Source: Bacteroidia bacterium (GTDB lineage: Bacteria; Bacteroidota; Bacteroidia; SpSt-205). From it: a DNA stretch of 35,126 nt. The notes beneath the pieces are model-generated. The model searched no databases and was not told the DNA's origin. It was given only the letters and a program-made list of their open reading frames with translations. A program made the translations under genes and the position numbers. Positions 22,620 through 31,358 of the stretch are shown here, piece after piece (within the stretch, counting starts at the first letter, position 1; the number at the start of each line of letters is the position of its first letter). The stretch lies in contig JANXAJ010000022.1 in NCBI GenBank assembly GCA_025062295.1, forward strand, positions 1 through 35,126. The letters run 5' to 3'.

Positions 22620-25126
22620 GCAGAGGGGGCAAGCTCTGCCAGACGAACCTCAATCGTCGTCTTGTCCTCCGAAAGATCAGCGATAAAACGAGCGGGTCCT
22701 TGCACCTGGTGAAGGATTACGGCATCTGCTAACCTATCGGCGAGAAGCCGCTGGATAGCCCGTTGGAGAGGACGAGCTCCAAACTGCTCATCAAAACCTC
22801 TATCCACAAGAAACGCTTTCGCCGCCTCTGAGATATCCAGCTCCCAGTTATTTTCTTTGAGCTGCTTTTCTAGCTCTCGCAGTTGAAGTTCTAAAATCTG
22901 GCGAGCGTGCTCTCGTGTGAGAGGATTGAAAATGACAATATCATCTATTCGGTTGAGGAATTCAGGACGGAAGACCTTGCGCAGAGCACTTTCTAAAATC
23001 TGACGGACCGCTTCTTGACCTTTTTCCTTTCTTGCTGCGGTCATGAATCCTACCCCTGTTCCAAATTCCCGCAGTTCTTTTGCACCCACATTGGAGGTCA
23101 TGATAATAATGGTATTCCGAAAATCTACTCGCCGTCCGAGCCCATCAGTAAGAGAGCCATCATCTAAAACTTGAAGGAGAATATTGAATACATCAGGGTG
23201 GGCTTTTTCTATCTCATCTAGAAGGACGACGCTGTATGGCTTTCGACGCACTTTTTCTGTAAGCTGTCCTCCTTCTTCATAGCCTACGTACCCCGGAGGA
23301 GCGCCAATCAAACGAGAAACGGAGAACTTCTCCATGTATTCTGACATGTCAATTCGGATAAGAGCTTCCGGCGTATCAAAGAGATATTCTGCCAAGGCTC
23401 GGGCAAGTTCAGTCTTGCCGACCCCCGTTTGTCCTAAGAACACAAATGAGGCAATAGGTTTTCGGGGGTTCTTGAAGCCTGCCCGTGCTCGTCGGACGGC
23501 CCTTACGACCCGATCTATTGCTTCATCTTGTCCTATGATGCGCTGCTTGAGTGCGGTCTCCATTGCAGCAAGACGCTGCATGTCTCCTTCCCCGATCTTT
23601 TGAACAGGGATGCCCGTCATGGAAGCAACCACCGCTGCAATGTCTGACTCATCCACCCGAAATCGCTTGTGCTTGAGCTCTTCTTCCCACTTCATTTTTT
23701 CCGCTTCCAGTCGTTCCTGCAGTCTCTTTTCTGTATCGCGCAGCTGGGCAGCTTCTTCGTAGCGCTGGCTCCGAACCACTTGCGCCTTCCTTTCCCGAAT
23801 CTCTTCTATTTTTGCCTCTAACTCAGAGATTTGAGGAGGGACTTGAATATTAGCCATATACACCCGAGCTCCTGCTTCATCCAGTACATCTAAGGCTTTG
23901 TCTGGAAACTGGCGATCAGTGATATAGCGTCCACTGAGCCGAACGCATGCGCGTATCGCCTCATCCGTGTAGATGACATGATGATGTTCCTCATAGCGGT
24001 CCTTGAGCTGCATAAGGATTTGCAGGGTCTCCTCTTCAGTCGGAGGGTCTACCATGATTTTCTGGAAGCGCCGCTCTAAGGCACCGTCTTTTTCTATGTA
24101 CTGCCGATATTCATCCAGGGTAGTTGCCCCGATGCATTGTATCTCTCCCCGAGCTAAAGCGGGCTTGAAGATATTAGAAGCGTCTAAGGAGCCGGAGGCC
24201 CCCCCCGCTCCCACAATGGTGTGCAGCTCGTCTATAAACAAAATCACCTCCGGGGCTTTTTCTAGCTCAGCCAGGACACTCTTCATTCGCTCTTCAAACT
24301 GTCCCCGATATTTAGTACCTGCCACTAGGGCTGTCAGGTCTAAGGCTACGATTCGTTTGCCGAAAAGAACTCGGCTCACTTTACGCTGTACGATTCGCAG
24401 GGCAAGCCCTTCAACGATAGCTGTTTTTCCCACTCCAGGCTCGCCGATTAGCACAGGGTTATTTTTCTTTCTGCGACTCAGGACTTGGGCGACTCGTTCA
24501 ATTTCTCGCTCACGTCCAATGACAGGGTCTAATTTGCCCTCCTCTGCCAGCCGAGTGAGGTCTCGTCCAAAGTTGTCCAGAATAGGCGTTCTGGAGCGGG
24601 TAGTGGATTTACTAGCGGAGGAAGAGCTTCCACCACGCCCCCCTCGAAGAGGAGGCTCTGGGTCTGCAGGCTCAGAAGTAGCCATGCCAATAGGCGACTT
24701 CTGCTCTAATTCCGCCTGAACTACAGCATATGAAATGCTGTACTTTTCAAATAGCTGAGTAACAGGCGAGTCAGTCTGCCGCAGAATAGCCAGAAAGATA
24801 TGTTCGGGAAGGATTTGATTAGAGTGCATCCGATGAGCCTCCAGTGAGGCTTGCCGAAGTACCTTCTCCACTTGTTTAGAGAGGGCGATTCGACCACTGA
24901 CGGGACGAATCTGAGGGGGACGCACCCACTCTTCTATGGAGCGGCGCATTTCCCGAACCGGCGCCCCCAACCCTACTAACATCTGATGCACCATGTTTTC
25001 TTCGTCCTCTCGTAGAAGAGCCAGCACTAAATGCTCCAGCCCCACATAGTCGTTCCCCAAGCGAATTGCCTCCTCCCGACTTTGGGAGACAATCTCACGA
25101 GCTTTGGGGGAGAACTCTGTTTCCAT
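22616..25126 (-). CDS. clpC: ATP-dependent Clp protease ATP-binding subunit ClpC
   Basis: The 836-residue AAA+ unfoldase has two Clp N-domain repeats (about 1-140), a Gly/Ser-rich linker (about 143-180), AAA1 (Walker A GEPGVGKT, 228-235) and a UVR-type coiled coil with the arrangement [20 protein letters not shown]2 follows (Walker [11 protein letters not shown], around 560-570; [17 protein letters not shown]), then the C-terminal D2 domain. It unfolds proteins for ClpP and is often involved in stress responses. Length and domain order are normal. It starts one base after the nuoH stop, so it probably shares the nuoH transcript. Confidence 0.95.
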   Translation of the reverse strand: METEFSPKAREIVSQSREEAIRLGNDYVGLEHLVLALLREDEENMVHQMLVGLGAPVREMRRSIEEWVRPPQIRPVSGRIALSKQVEKVLRQASLEAHRMHSNQILPEHIFLAILRQTDSPVTQLFEKYSISYAVVQAELEQKSPIGMATSEPADPEPPLRGGRGGSSSSASKSTTRSRTPILDNFGRDLTRLAEEGKLDPVIGREREIERVAQVLSRRKKNNPVLIGEPGVGKTAIVEGLALRIVQRKVSRVLFGKRIVALDLTALVAGTKYRGQFEERMKSVLAELEKAPEVILFIDELHTIVGAGGASGSLDASNIFKPALARGEIQCIGATTLDEYRQYIEKDGALERRFQKIMVDPPTEEETLQILMQLKDRYEEHHHVIYTDEAIRACVRLSGRYITDRQFPDKALDVLDEAGARVYMANIQVPPQISELEAKIEEIRERKAQVVRSQRYEEAAQLRDTEKRLQERLEAEKMKWEEELKHKRFRVDESDIAAVVASMTGIPVQKIGEGDMQRLAAMETALKQRIIGQDEAIDRVVRAVRRARAGFKNPRKPIASFVFLGQTGVGKTELARALAEYLFDTPEALIRIDMSEYMEKFSVSRLIGAPPGYVGYEEGGQLTEKVRRKPYSVVLLDEIEKAHPDVFNILLQVLDDGSLTDGLGRRVDFRNTIIIMTSNVGAKELREFGTGVGFMTAARKEKGQEAVRQILESALRKVFRPEFLNRIDDIVIFNPLTREHARQILELQLRELEKQLKENNWELDISEAAKAFLVDRGFDEQFGARPLQRAIQRLLADRLADAVILHQVQGPARFIADLSEDKTTIEVRLAELAPSA

Positions 25127-25127
25127 A

Positions 25128-26138
25128 CTATGCTAATAACAATAATCCTGCCAAAACCACCAAGTTTACTACCCCCAGTGGCAGAAGAGTCTTCCACCCA
25201 ATTCTCATAAGCTGATCATACCGAAAGCGGGGAAGCGTCCATCGCACCCAGATGAATATAAATACCCATAGAATGGTCTTGAGGAGGAGCCAACTGATGC
25301 CCCAGAGGTTCTGCCATATGGGATCCCATCGCTGAACGCCTAAAATGCCATCTAAGGGACTGAGATAGCCTCCGAAGAAGAAAGTGGATATCAAAGCTGA
25401 GGCGGTGATAACATTCATGTACTCAGCTACAAAGAAGGCCCCAAACCGAATGGCGGAATACTCTGTGTGGTACCCACCAACGAGCTCTTGCTCTGCTTCC
25501 ACGAGGTCAAAGGGAGCACGATTTGCTTCAGCAAAAGCTGCGATTACGTATACGATAAATCCGATAGGATTGAGTAGAAAAAACCAGCCTTGTCGCTGAG
25601 CTTCTACGATAGAACGAGGAAGAAGGGGATTTTCTTGGGGAAGGCGGACTGCTGTCAGAAGAAGGACACTGAGGAGAGCTGTACCCAGCGAAAGCTCATA
25701 GGAGATGACCTGTGCGCCACTGCGCAGGCCTCCCAGAAGGGAGTATTTGCTGCCTGTTGCCCAGCCTCCTAAGGAGAGTCCGTACACTGAGAGAGAAAGC
25801 ACACCCAGGAGGTATAGAATCCCTATACTGCCTTCAAAAATCTGGAGGTTTGGTGAAAGAGGAAGGATAGCTAAAGCTCCCATTGCTAATGTTACCATCA
25901 GTACAGGGGCTAGAATCTGTAGAAGCCGATAGCTGGTGGTAGGTTGAAAAGCTTCCTTCAAAAGAAGCTTGAGGACATCAGCGAGCGGCTGAAGGAGTCC
26001 CCAGGGACCGACTCGATTCGGTCCTCGCCGATCCTGAATCCACGCAGCGATTTTCCGCTCAGCCAGCGTGGTGTAAGCTGCCAAAGTGAAAAATACGATG
26101 AGGAGTCCCCCCAGCGTTGTCCAGAAAACAAGAGGCAC
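25128..26138 (-). CDS. nuoH: NADH-quinone oxidoreductase subunit H (membrane)
   Basis: The 336-residue membrane protein has about eight or nine helices and couples quinone binding to proton pumping in complex I. The signatures are KIAAWIQDRRGPNRVGPWGLLQPLADVLKLL after the first helix, and FAEANRAPFDLVEAEQELVGGYHTEYSA before the fifth or sixth. Length fits the family. The start is a GTG at 26138, four bases after a -7 box, so the mRNA should be leaderless. No other nuo gene is adjacent; clpC follows after one base. Confidence 0.97.
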   Translation of the reverse strand: MPLVFWTTLGGLLIVFFTLAAYTTLAERKIAAWIQDRRGPNRVGPWGLLQPLADVLKLLLKEAFQPTTSYRLLQILAPVLMVTLAMGALAILPLSPNLQIFEGSIGILYLLGVLSLSVYGLSLGGWATGSKYSLLGGLRSGAQVISYELSLGTALLSVLLLTAVRLPQENPLLPRSIVEAQRQGWFFLLNPIGFIVYVIAAFAEANRAPFDLVEAEQELVGGYHTEYSAIRFGAFFVAEYMNVITASALISTFFFGGYLSPLDGILGVQRWDPIWQNLWGISWLLLKTILWVFIFIWVRWTLPRFRYDQLMRIGWKTLLPLGVVNLVVLAGLLLLA

Positions 26139-26142
26139 CTGA

Positions 26143-26150
26143 CAAAGATA
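26143..26150 (-). promoter_or_regulatory. -7 promoter box TATCTTTG for the nuoH-clpC operon
   Basis: On the minus strand TATCTTTG is followed by TCAG and then GTG (26138), a spacing of 4 bases. It lies 31 bases from the divergent tRNA promoter box at 26182. Confidence 0.65.
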
Positions 26151-26181
26151 AGAGAACCCCGTTGAAAACAGGGATTTTCTC

Positions 26182-26189
26182 TACCTTTG
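26182..26189 (+). promoter_or_regulatory. -7 promoter box TACCTTTG for the tRNA-Ser/Pro/Arg cluster
   Basis: TACCTTTG ends 8 bases before the tRNA-Ser 5' end, the same spacing as at the tRNA-Arg(TCG) gene. A TTG at 26162-26164, 17 bases upstream of the box, could act as a -33 element. Confidence 0.7.
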
Positions 26190-26197
26190 TAGTCCAG

Positions 26198-26288
26198 GGT
26201 GAGGTGCCCGAGTGGCCGAAGGGGACAGTTTGCTAAACTGTTGTACGGATGAAAGTCCGTACCGCGGGTTCGAATCCCGCCCTCACCG
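26198..26288 (+). tRNA. tRNA-Ser (anticodon GCT)
   Basis: The 91-base tRNA has a long variable arm, as expected for Ser. Acceptor strands are GGTGAGG (26198-26204) and CCTCACC (26281-26287) with discriminator G26288. The anticodon loop TTGCTAA carries GCT, and the T-arm holds GGTTCGAAT. The variable arm forms a stem around GTACGGA...TCCGTAC. CCA is not encoded. The next tRNA begins after 3 bases. Confidence 0.95.
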
Positions 26289-26291
26289 CGG

Positions 26292-26365
26292 CGAGGCGTA
26301 GCGCAGCCCGGTAGCGCACCTGCTTTGGGAGCAGGGGGTCAGCGGTTCAAATCCGCTCGCCTCGA
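26292..26365 (+). tRNA. tRNA-Pro (anticodon TGG)
   Basis: The 74-base tRNA has acceptor strands CGAGGCG (26292-26298) and CGCCTCG (26358-26364) with discriminator A26365. The anticodon stem is CCTGC/GCAGG with loop TTTGGGA, giving TGG, and the T-arm holds GGTTCAAAT. CCA is not encoded. It is separated from its neighbours by 3 bases on each side, so the three tRNAs form one processed transcript. Confidence 0.94.
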
Positions 26366-26368
26366 CCG

Positions 26369-26442
26369 GGCCCCGTAGCTCAATCGGATAGAGCACGGGA
26401 TTTCTAATCCCGCGGTTGCAGGTTCGAGTCCTGCCGGGGTCA
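26369..26442 (+). tRNA. tRNA-Arg (anticodon TCT)
   Basis: The 74-base tRNA has acceptor strands GGCCCCG (26369-26375) and CGGGGTC (26435-26441) with one G-U pair and discriminator A26442. The anticodon stem is CGGGA/TCCCG with loop TTTCTAA, giving TCT, and the T-arm holds GGTTCGAGT. CCA is not encoded. Its last three bases are also the stop codon of the sigma factor gene on the other strand. Confidence 0.95.
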
Positions 26443-26973
26443 TTCCTCTCTCAGCCAATCCCGAAGGCGCCGCCGAATGTGATACATGTGAGCTTTGACG
26501 GTATTCTCCTGAATGCCAAGTCGGAGTGCCGTCTCCTTGTAGGAGAGCCCCTCCCCAAAAACGCTTTTCCAGATAAGTCGCTGCATCGGGGACAGCAGAC
26601 GGAAAATCTCTTCCCCTATTTCCTTGCCGAGAGCTTCAGGTTCTGAATAAAGAGCCGTAGCTATCTCTTCTAAAATCTCTTCTCCACTCATCCATCGTAT
26701 CCATCGTTTTTGACGAGTTATGAAACGTAGGGCTATCCGATAAGCAATCCGATATAACCATGACGAGAATAGAGAGGCGCCTTTGAAGGTATGACACTTC
26801 TGCCAGGCTTTGAGAAAGGTCTCTTGGGTCAAGTCCTCTACCGCTGCTTCATCTTGAACCCATCGTCGGATCCATCCCTTGACCTGCTGATAATGTTTCT
26901 TCACCAGCAGCTCAAATGTTTTCATTCGGGTCTCTTCGCACTGAAGCCCTTCAACTATCAGATGTTCCTCCAT
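26440..26973 (-). CDS. ECF-type RNA polymerase sigma-70 factor
   Basis: The 177-residue protein has region 2 at about 20-90 (with VEDLTQETFLKAWQK and SSWLYRIAYRIA) and region 4 at about 125-175 (LSPMQRLIW, then LSYKETALRLGIQENTVKAHMYHIRRRL, an HTH). No region 1.1 or 3 is seen, as expected for extracytoplasmic function sigma factors. It begins 5 bases after lptB stops, so it is probably co-transcribed with it. The TGA stop overlaps the last three bases of tRNA-Arg(TCT) on the other strand. No anti-sigma gene is adjacent. Its regulon is unknown; an envelope-stress role would suit the LptB neighbour, but that is a guess. Confidence 0.92.
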   Translation of the reverse strand: MEEHLIVEGLQCEETRMKTFELLVKKHYQQVKGWIRRWVQDEAAVEDLTQETFLKAWQKCHTFKGASLFSSWLYRIAYRIALRFITRQKRWIRWMSGEEILEEIATALYSEPEALGKEIGEEIFRLLSPMQRLIWKSVFGEGLSYKETALRLGIQENTVKAHMYHIRRRLRDWLREE

Positions 26974-26978
26974 CGGGA

Positions 26979-27707
26979 TTAGCGGATCAACTGGAATTTC
27001 TCACCTAAATATACGCGTCGTACTTGGGGGTCGGCGGCGAGCTGTTCAGCCGTTCCTTCTCTGAGAATGCATCCCTCGTAGAGTAGATAAGCTCGATGGG
27101 TAATGCCGAGGGTCTCATGCACGTTGTGGTCGGTGATTAGAATACCGATGCCTCGTTGAGCTAAACGGAGGATGATAGACTGAATTTCTTCCACTGCGAT
27201 GGGGTCTACCCCTGCGAATGGCTCATCCAGAAGGAGATATTGAGGATTGCTTGCAAGGGCCCTTGCGATTTCTGCGCGTCGCCGTTCTCCTCCTGAGAGC
27301 TGCTGTCCTAATGAATGTCTTACTTGTTTGAGCCCAAACTCCTCTAAAAGCTGCTCTATGCGAGTCTGTATGTAGGAAGGAGAGAGTCCTTTTTGAAGTT
27401 CCAAGACCGTTCGCAGATTGTCTTCTACGCTCATTCGGCGAAAAATAGAAGCTTCTTGGGGCAGGTATCCTATCCCTCGCTGGGCACGCTTATACATCGG
27501 TAGATGAGTGATGCGCTCCTCCCCTAAGTAAATCTCTCCAGCATCGGGTCGAATAAAGCCTACTATCATGTAAAAAGTGGTAGTCTTTCCGGCTCCGTTT
27601 GGTCCTAAGAGCCCAACGATTTCTCCTGGGGCAAGGCAGAGCGAGACTTCATGAACTACTCGTCGTTTGCCGTATATCTTTTCCAGCCGCTCCGCCCGAA
27701 GTAGCAT
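26979..27707 (-). CDS. lptB: LPS export ABC transporter ATP-binding protein
   Basis: The 242-residue ABC ATPase powers LptFG-driven transport of LPS from the inner membrane. Walker A is [11 protein letters not shown] (from residue 35), followed by a Q-loop region, signature [15 protein letters not shown] and Walker [13 protein letters not shown], with the H-loop in [10 protein letters not shown]. The segment with [13 protein letters not shown] is typical of LptB. The ATG lies 4 bases after a -7 box, so the mRNA should be leaderless. The ECF sigma factor gene follows in the same direction. Confidence 0.95.
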   Translation of the reverse strand: MLLRAERLEKIYGKRRVVHEVSLCLAPGEIVGLLGPNGAGKTTTFYMIVGFIRPDAGEIYLGEERITHLPMYKRAQRGIGYLPQEASIFRRMSVEDNLRTVLELQKGLSPSYIQTRIEQLLEEFGLKQVRHSLGQQLSGGERRRAEIARALASNPQYLLLDEPFAGVDPIAVEEIQSIILRLAQRGIGILITDHNVHETLGITHRAYLLYEGCILREGTAEQLAADPQVRRVYLGEKFQLIR

Positions 27708-27711
27708 TCTT

Positions 27712-27719
27712 CAAATGTA
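27712..27719 (-). promoter_or_regulatory. -7 promoter box TACATTTG for lptB
   Basis: On the minus strand TACATTTG is followed by AAGA and then the ATG at 27707, a spacing of 4 bases. It occupies most of the 15-base gap after the porin gene, so lptB and the sigma factor can be expressed apart from the porin. Confidence 0.65.
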
Positions 27720-27722
27720 AAA

Positions 27723-29429
27723 TTAGTTGTAGATATCCCATTGGACCCCAAAGCCAAAAGCCCGTCCAGGCATGGGGTACCAAGCCGTAAGATAATATCC
27801 CTGACTCCATAGTCCTTCTGTAGCATGCTCTATGCAGAGGTATATCATGAGGCGTTTGATAAGGAGGGCAAAATAAGGCTCTATCCAGAGGGAGGCAGGC
27901 TGGTAATAGGTAAAGGGAGGAAGGGAAAATGTGCCATAGGGGAGGGTAAATGAGAGCAAGCGAAAAGCAGTGAATCCTCGCCATCGCAGTCCGAATTGAT
28001 AAAGAGGAGACTTTTGAGGAAGCCGCCATTGGATGAAGGATTGGATCCAGCCGTTGAGAGAAGGCACTACTTTTTGCCAGGGATGAGCTACAGGCAGCAT
28101 ATGTTGGAAATTGAGGAGGGTGAGGCACCCCACAGGTCCTTGTCGCCATCCTCCTCGGAGAGTGAGACCTCCAGTCCAGAGGGTAGGGAAGGAGGTGAAG
28201 GTGGTCTCTGCTAGCCAAGGGGAGCCCCACTGACTGAGCCAGCCTTTCACCTGCAAAGGGGGAAGGGTAGTGTCAGAAAAAGGAAGTCTCACCTCTATCC
28301 AGAGTTGAGCGATTGTCTCATTAGGAGGGAGAGATCGCTCCGAGAGCCGCTGCATGGCAAGCCATGGCAAATTCCGACTTGTATAGGCCACTCCCCCTTC
28401 ATAAAAGGAAGCCTGATACCGTAACTCTCCATAGAAGCTAGCTGGGGGAGTATTCCTGCCCCACCACTGCCGATAAAGCCCCCTTGCCGAAACCGAACCT
28501 AAAGTGAGAGTGCCTTCTATCTCCGTAGCAGAGAATCGCCACCCTCGTATAAGGCTTGGATCACCAGAAATGCCTACATGCTGGAGCTGGCGGAGAGTGG
28601 TGTGCCATGCTCCCACTTGTAGAGCTATTCCCACCTGAGACCGCTCTTCTCGGATCCCAAAAGAAAAGGGAAGGGTGTCTGGAAAAAGATAGGACTCTGG
28701 TTTCAAAGCCCTTTGTCCTGTGCTTTGTATGCGATCCTCTCTTAGGGCTGCCGTCAGAGCCCAAATGAACCGCTTATTAGGAGAATATCCCCACTCTCCC
28801 TGGAAAGATCGGTACCACCGACGCAGACGAGTCCCATTCATCCGAACAGGCTGCCTTTCCTTTTGAAAAGCTTGCCAGGGGTCTTCTTCATAAAGAATGC
28901 CTCCATTGATACCGTCCTGAAGCTGGTTCCAAATGGCACTGACGCGAAGCCAAGTTGCTCCTATGTGAGTATAAACTTGCCCACCCATCCCGTAGTGGTC
29001 AGTGGTTTGTCCGACGTATTCCCCTACTCGGGTGCGTCTTTGATAAGCAAAGGAGAACCCTGTCCCTCTACCAAAAGTCTGTCCATGACGAATCATAAGG
29101 AGCTGTGTTTTTCGGCTCAGTTGGTCAAATCGAATCCGAGTGTAGGGAGAGCGGCTCCAGATCAGGGGCACCTCTCGCAACAGGTAGAGGTTCTGATTGA
29201 GCGGAAGGAGAGGGGGCACATTCGTTTCATATATCCCGACTCCATTCTGCCAAAGCATATAAGGTTTGTAGTATCCTAAGCGAGCTGAAAATCCTGGAAG
29301 CGTATCTATCGGATCATGCCAGGGCAAAAGTCCAGGAAAATAGAAGGGGAAACTACCTTGCGTAGTGTCCGCTAAGGTAGTAAGAAGACAAGGACGAGCC
29401 TGAGCAAAGAGCAGGCCGCCCAAAATCAC
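27723..29429 (-). CDS. Putative outer-membrane porin (Bacteroidota putative porin family)
   Basis: The 568-residue protein appears to be an outer-membrane beta-barrel: many short strands rich in Tyr, Trp, Gly and Arg, and a C-terminus ending FGFGVQWDIYN. The segment TRIRFDQLSRKTQLLMIRHG followed by GRGTGFSFAYQRR resembles the Bacteroidota 'putative porin' family, as does the early YKPYMLWQNGVGIYET. The N-terminus, MILGGLLFAQARPC, is a short signal-like region. The ATG overlaps the end of the purine nucleoside phosphorylase gene by 4 bases. The family match is by resemblance, and the substrate is unknown. Confidence 0.75.
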   Translation of the reverse strand: MILGGLLFAQARPCLLTTLADTTQGSFPFYFPGLLPWHDPIDTLPGFSARLGYYKPYMLWQNGVGIYETNVPPLLPLNQNLYLLREVPLIWSRSPYTRIRFDQLSRKTQLLMIRHGQTFGRGTGFSFAYQRRTRVGEYVGQTTDHYGMGGQVYTHIGATWLRVSAIWNQLQDGINGGILYEEDPWQAFQKERQPVRMNGTRLRRWYRSFQGEWGYSPNKRFIWALTAALREDRIQSTGQRALKPESYLFPDTLPFSFGIREERSQVGIALQVGAWHTTLRQLQHVGISGDPSLIRGWRFSATEIEGTLTLGSVSARGLYRQWWGRNTPPASFYGELRYQASFYEGGVAYTSRNLPWLAMQRLSERSLPPNETIAQLWIEVRLPFSDTTLPPLQVKGWLSQWGSPWLAETTFTSFPTLWTGGLTLRGGWRQGPVGCLTLLNFQHMLPVAHPWQKVVPSLNGWIQSFIQWRLPQKSPLYQFGLRWRGFTAFRLLSFTLPYGTFSLPPFTYYQPASLWIEPYFALLIKRLMIYLCIEHATEGLWSQGYYLTAWYPMPGRAFGFGVQWDIYN

Positions 29430-30253
29430 AACCCCTGAAGCAGCTCGACGAATATTTGGGTGAGTTTAGGTTCGGCGTCGTTAGCCACTTTAATAATCTC
29501 TTCTAAAGAAACGGGCTTGAGATTGTCGGGGTCGCCAATGTCAGTGATAATGGACATAGCAAATACACGCATACCCATGTGGTTGGCTACGATACACTCA
29601 GGGACAGTTGACATGCCGACTGCATCTCCCCCAATAATGCGGAGGAAGCGATACTCGGCGCGAGTCTCTAAGTTGGGACCTGCTACTGCCACATACACCC
29701 CTTCCCGAAGAGGAATTCCTAAGCGGGCAGCAATTGTCTTTGCATGAGCTATCAATTCTGGATGATAGGGCGAACTCATATCTGGGAAGCGGGGTCCGAA
29801 TTGATCTAAATTGATGCCTCGAAGTGGATTCTCTGGGAGAAGATTGATGTGATCCCGAATAATCATCAGGTCTCCGAGGTTGAAGGAGAGATTAAGGGCA
29901 CCTGCAGCATTGGAGAGCAGGAGAGTATGCACTCCTAAGAGTTTCATGATCCGAATCGGGTAAGTAATCTGATACATACTATAGCCTTCATAGTAGTGAA
30001 AGCGTCCCTGCATGGCTACGACCCTTTTGCCACCTAATCGACCAAAAATTAGCCGACCAAAATGGCTCTCAACGGTGCTAATGGGAAAGTGGGGAATAAA
30101 GTTGTATGCGAGCTGGTGCTCTTTCTCAATTACCTCAGCTAGTCGTCCCAGTCCTGTACCAAGTACAATCCCGACTTCAGCTTCTCCTTTGAAGTAGCGG
30201 CGAATGTAATCTAAAGTTTCCCGAAAGTGGCTATAGGCTTCTGGCGTAGTCAT
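29426..30253 (-). CDS. Purine nucleoside phosphorylase (PNP-I family)
   Basis: The 275-residue enzyme cleaves purine nucleosides with phosphate to give the base and (deoxy)ribose 1-phosphate. GIVLGTGLG (about 28-36), AMQGRFHYYEGYSMYQITYPIRI spread over the substrate region, LLSNAAGALN, and GDAVGMSTVPECIVANHMGM are the trimeric PNP signatures. I chose the ATG at 30253 because the upstream extension lies inside lpxK and has no family similarity. It overlaps the lpxK end by 23 bases. The downstream porin gene overlaps its stop. Confidence 0.94.
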   Translation of the reverse strand: MTTPEAYSHFRETLDYIRRYFKGEAEVGIVLGTGLGRLAEVIEKEHQLAYNFIPHFPISTVESHFGRLIFGRLGGKRVVAMQGRFHYYEGYSMYQITYPIRIMKLLGVHTLLLSNAAGALNLSFNLGDLMIIRDHINLLPENPLRGINLDQFGPRFPDMSSPYHPELIAHAKTIAARLGIPLREGVYVAVAGPNLETRAEYRFLRIIGGDAVGMSTVPECIVANHMGMRVFAMSIITDIGDPDNLKPVSLEEIIKVANDAEPKLTQIFVELLQGL

Positions 30254-31331
30254 GCGAGAGAAGATTGGCAAATAAAGTATGAAAAACTTTCTGGGCCTCG
30301 GCTTCTTTGACGGGGACCATCGCAATTTGGACAGCATACAGGGGTAAATCTTGAAGCTGTGCAAATGCTTCTGTATCCCGAATGCGTACTAGGTCTTTTT
30401 CAGTGGTAAGAAGAAGAAGGTTTTGAATCCTCATGCGCTTCTGAAAACGCCTAAATTGGCGTCGAATGGTAGCTAAATGGCGTTCCTTGAAAAAGTAGTG
30501 GTCAGGAAAGTCGTACCTGACGAGGACATATACTCCTGCTTTGATTAGGGCTTCATGGAAACTGTCGGGGGTTGCAATCCCACAGAAGCTAATTGCATTC
30601 CGATTGCGAAGTGCTTCTATGGAGAGCGGAGGGAGTGAAGGATGGGCGGGAATGAGTTTTGTGGTCTGATATTCAAATTCTAAGACGGGGCGCCGAAAAC
30701 GGCGAGTCTTATGAGAAGTTGCTCTTGTCTTGCGATTGAAAATCAGAAGGTGAGCACGGCGGTAGCTCCGAAGAGGTTCTCGAAGGCGTCCTAAGGGGAA
30801 AAGCCAGTCTTTCCATAATGAATGCTGAACATCTATGATAAGAATATCTATGTCTCGATAGATGCGCCGATGTTGGAAGGCATCATCTAGTACGATTACT
30901 TGGAGAGAAGGGTAAGTCTGAAGGAGCTTTTGTCCTCCCAGTACTCTATTCTCTGCGACTGCTACAGGTATTGTAGGCAAGCGACTCTTCACGAGGCAGG
31001 GCTCGTCACCATAGAGGCGAGCGGGATTAGGTTTCTCCAGGGAGACTTCTGCATACCCTCGAGTAGAGCGTCCATAACCCCGACTAAGATAGCCCGCCTG
31101 AATTCCTCGCTCCTGCAGCCACTGCAGAAGATAAAGAGCAAAAGGGGTCTTTCCGCTTCCCCCAAGAGTCAAGTTTCCGATACTCACAACCGTACAAGGG
31201 AGTCTATGTACTCGAAGCCAGCCCTTGTCATACAACCAGTTTCGCAGTAGGATAAAAATGCCATATAGAAGAGCTACAGGAATAGCAAGAACTGTCCATA
31301 CTATTCGCCATCCCTTTTTCAGGCGATGCAT
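30231..31331 (-). CDS. lpxK: Tetraacyldisaccharide 4'-kinase
   Basis: The 366-residue inner-membrane enzyme phosphorylates the 4' position of tetraacyldisaccharide 1-phosphate to make lipid IVA. A single N-terminal anchor (about 9-30) precedes the P-loop region VSIGNLTLGGSGKTP (49-63, residues Gly-Ser-Gly-Lys-Thr). Later family segments are SRGYGR, VGDEP-like YGDEPCLV, and LDDAFQHRRIYRDIDILIID. Length is normal. It is divergent from bioB across a 27-base gap. With LptB and the LpxL-like protein it shows that the cell makes lipid A. Confidence 0.95.
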   Translation of the reverse strand: MHRLKKGWRIVWTVLAIPVALLYGIFILLRNWLYDKGWLRVHRLPCTVVSIGNLTLGGSGKTPFALYLLQWLQERGIQAGYLSRGYGRSTRGYAEVSLEKPNPARLYGDEPCLVKSRLPTIPVAVAENRVLGGQKLLQTYPSLQVIVLDDAFQHRRIYRDIDILIIDVQHSLWKDWLFPLGRLREPLRSYRRAHLLIFNRKTRATSHKTRRFRRPVLEFEYQTTKLIPAHPSLPPLSIEALRNRNAISFCGIATPDSFHEALIKAGVYVLVRYDFPDHYFFKERHLATIRRQFRRFQKRMRIQNLLLLTTEKDLVRIRDTEAFAQLQDLPLYAVQIAMVPVKEAEAQKVFHTLFANLLSHDYARSL

Positions 31332-31337
31332 ATACTA

Positions 31338-31345
31338 CAAAGTAG
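31338..31345 (-). promoter_or_regulatory. Weak -7-like box CTACTTTG for lpxK
   Basis: On the minus strand CTACTTTG keeps TTTG but has the TA one base out of register. It lies 6 bases before the lpxK ATG at 31331. It is weak evidence for a promoter in the 27-base divergent gap with bioB. Confidence 0.25.
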
Positions 31346-31346
31346 A

Positions 31347-31354
31347 TAGTTTTG
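31347..31354 (+). promoter_or_regulatory. -7 promoter box TAGTTTTG for bioB
   Basis: TAGTTTTG is followed by TTGT and then GTG at 31359, a spacing of 4 bases. It supports GTG as the bioB start and predicts a leaderless mRNA for the bioB-asd-glycosyltransferase run. Confidence 0.65.
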
Positions 31355-31358
31355 TTGT

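Noticed and set aside
24003-24719. Plus-strand ORF of 238 codons opposite clpC
   Set aside because: It is the shadow of the highly conserved ClpC AAA1 domain, with Ser/Arg-rich composition typical of an antisense frame.
27649-28230. Minus-strand ORF of 193 codons across the porin 3' end and lptB start
   Set aside because: It overlaps two better supported genes and would bury the lptB promoter box.
30274-30281. TTTATTTG on the minus strand upstream of the nucleoside phosphorylase as a promoter box
   Set aside because: The first two bases differ from TA, it lies inside lpxK about 20 bases from the start, and the gene overlaps lpxK, so read-through is simpler.
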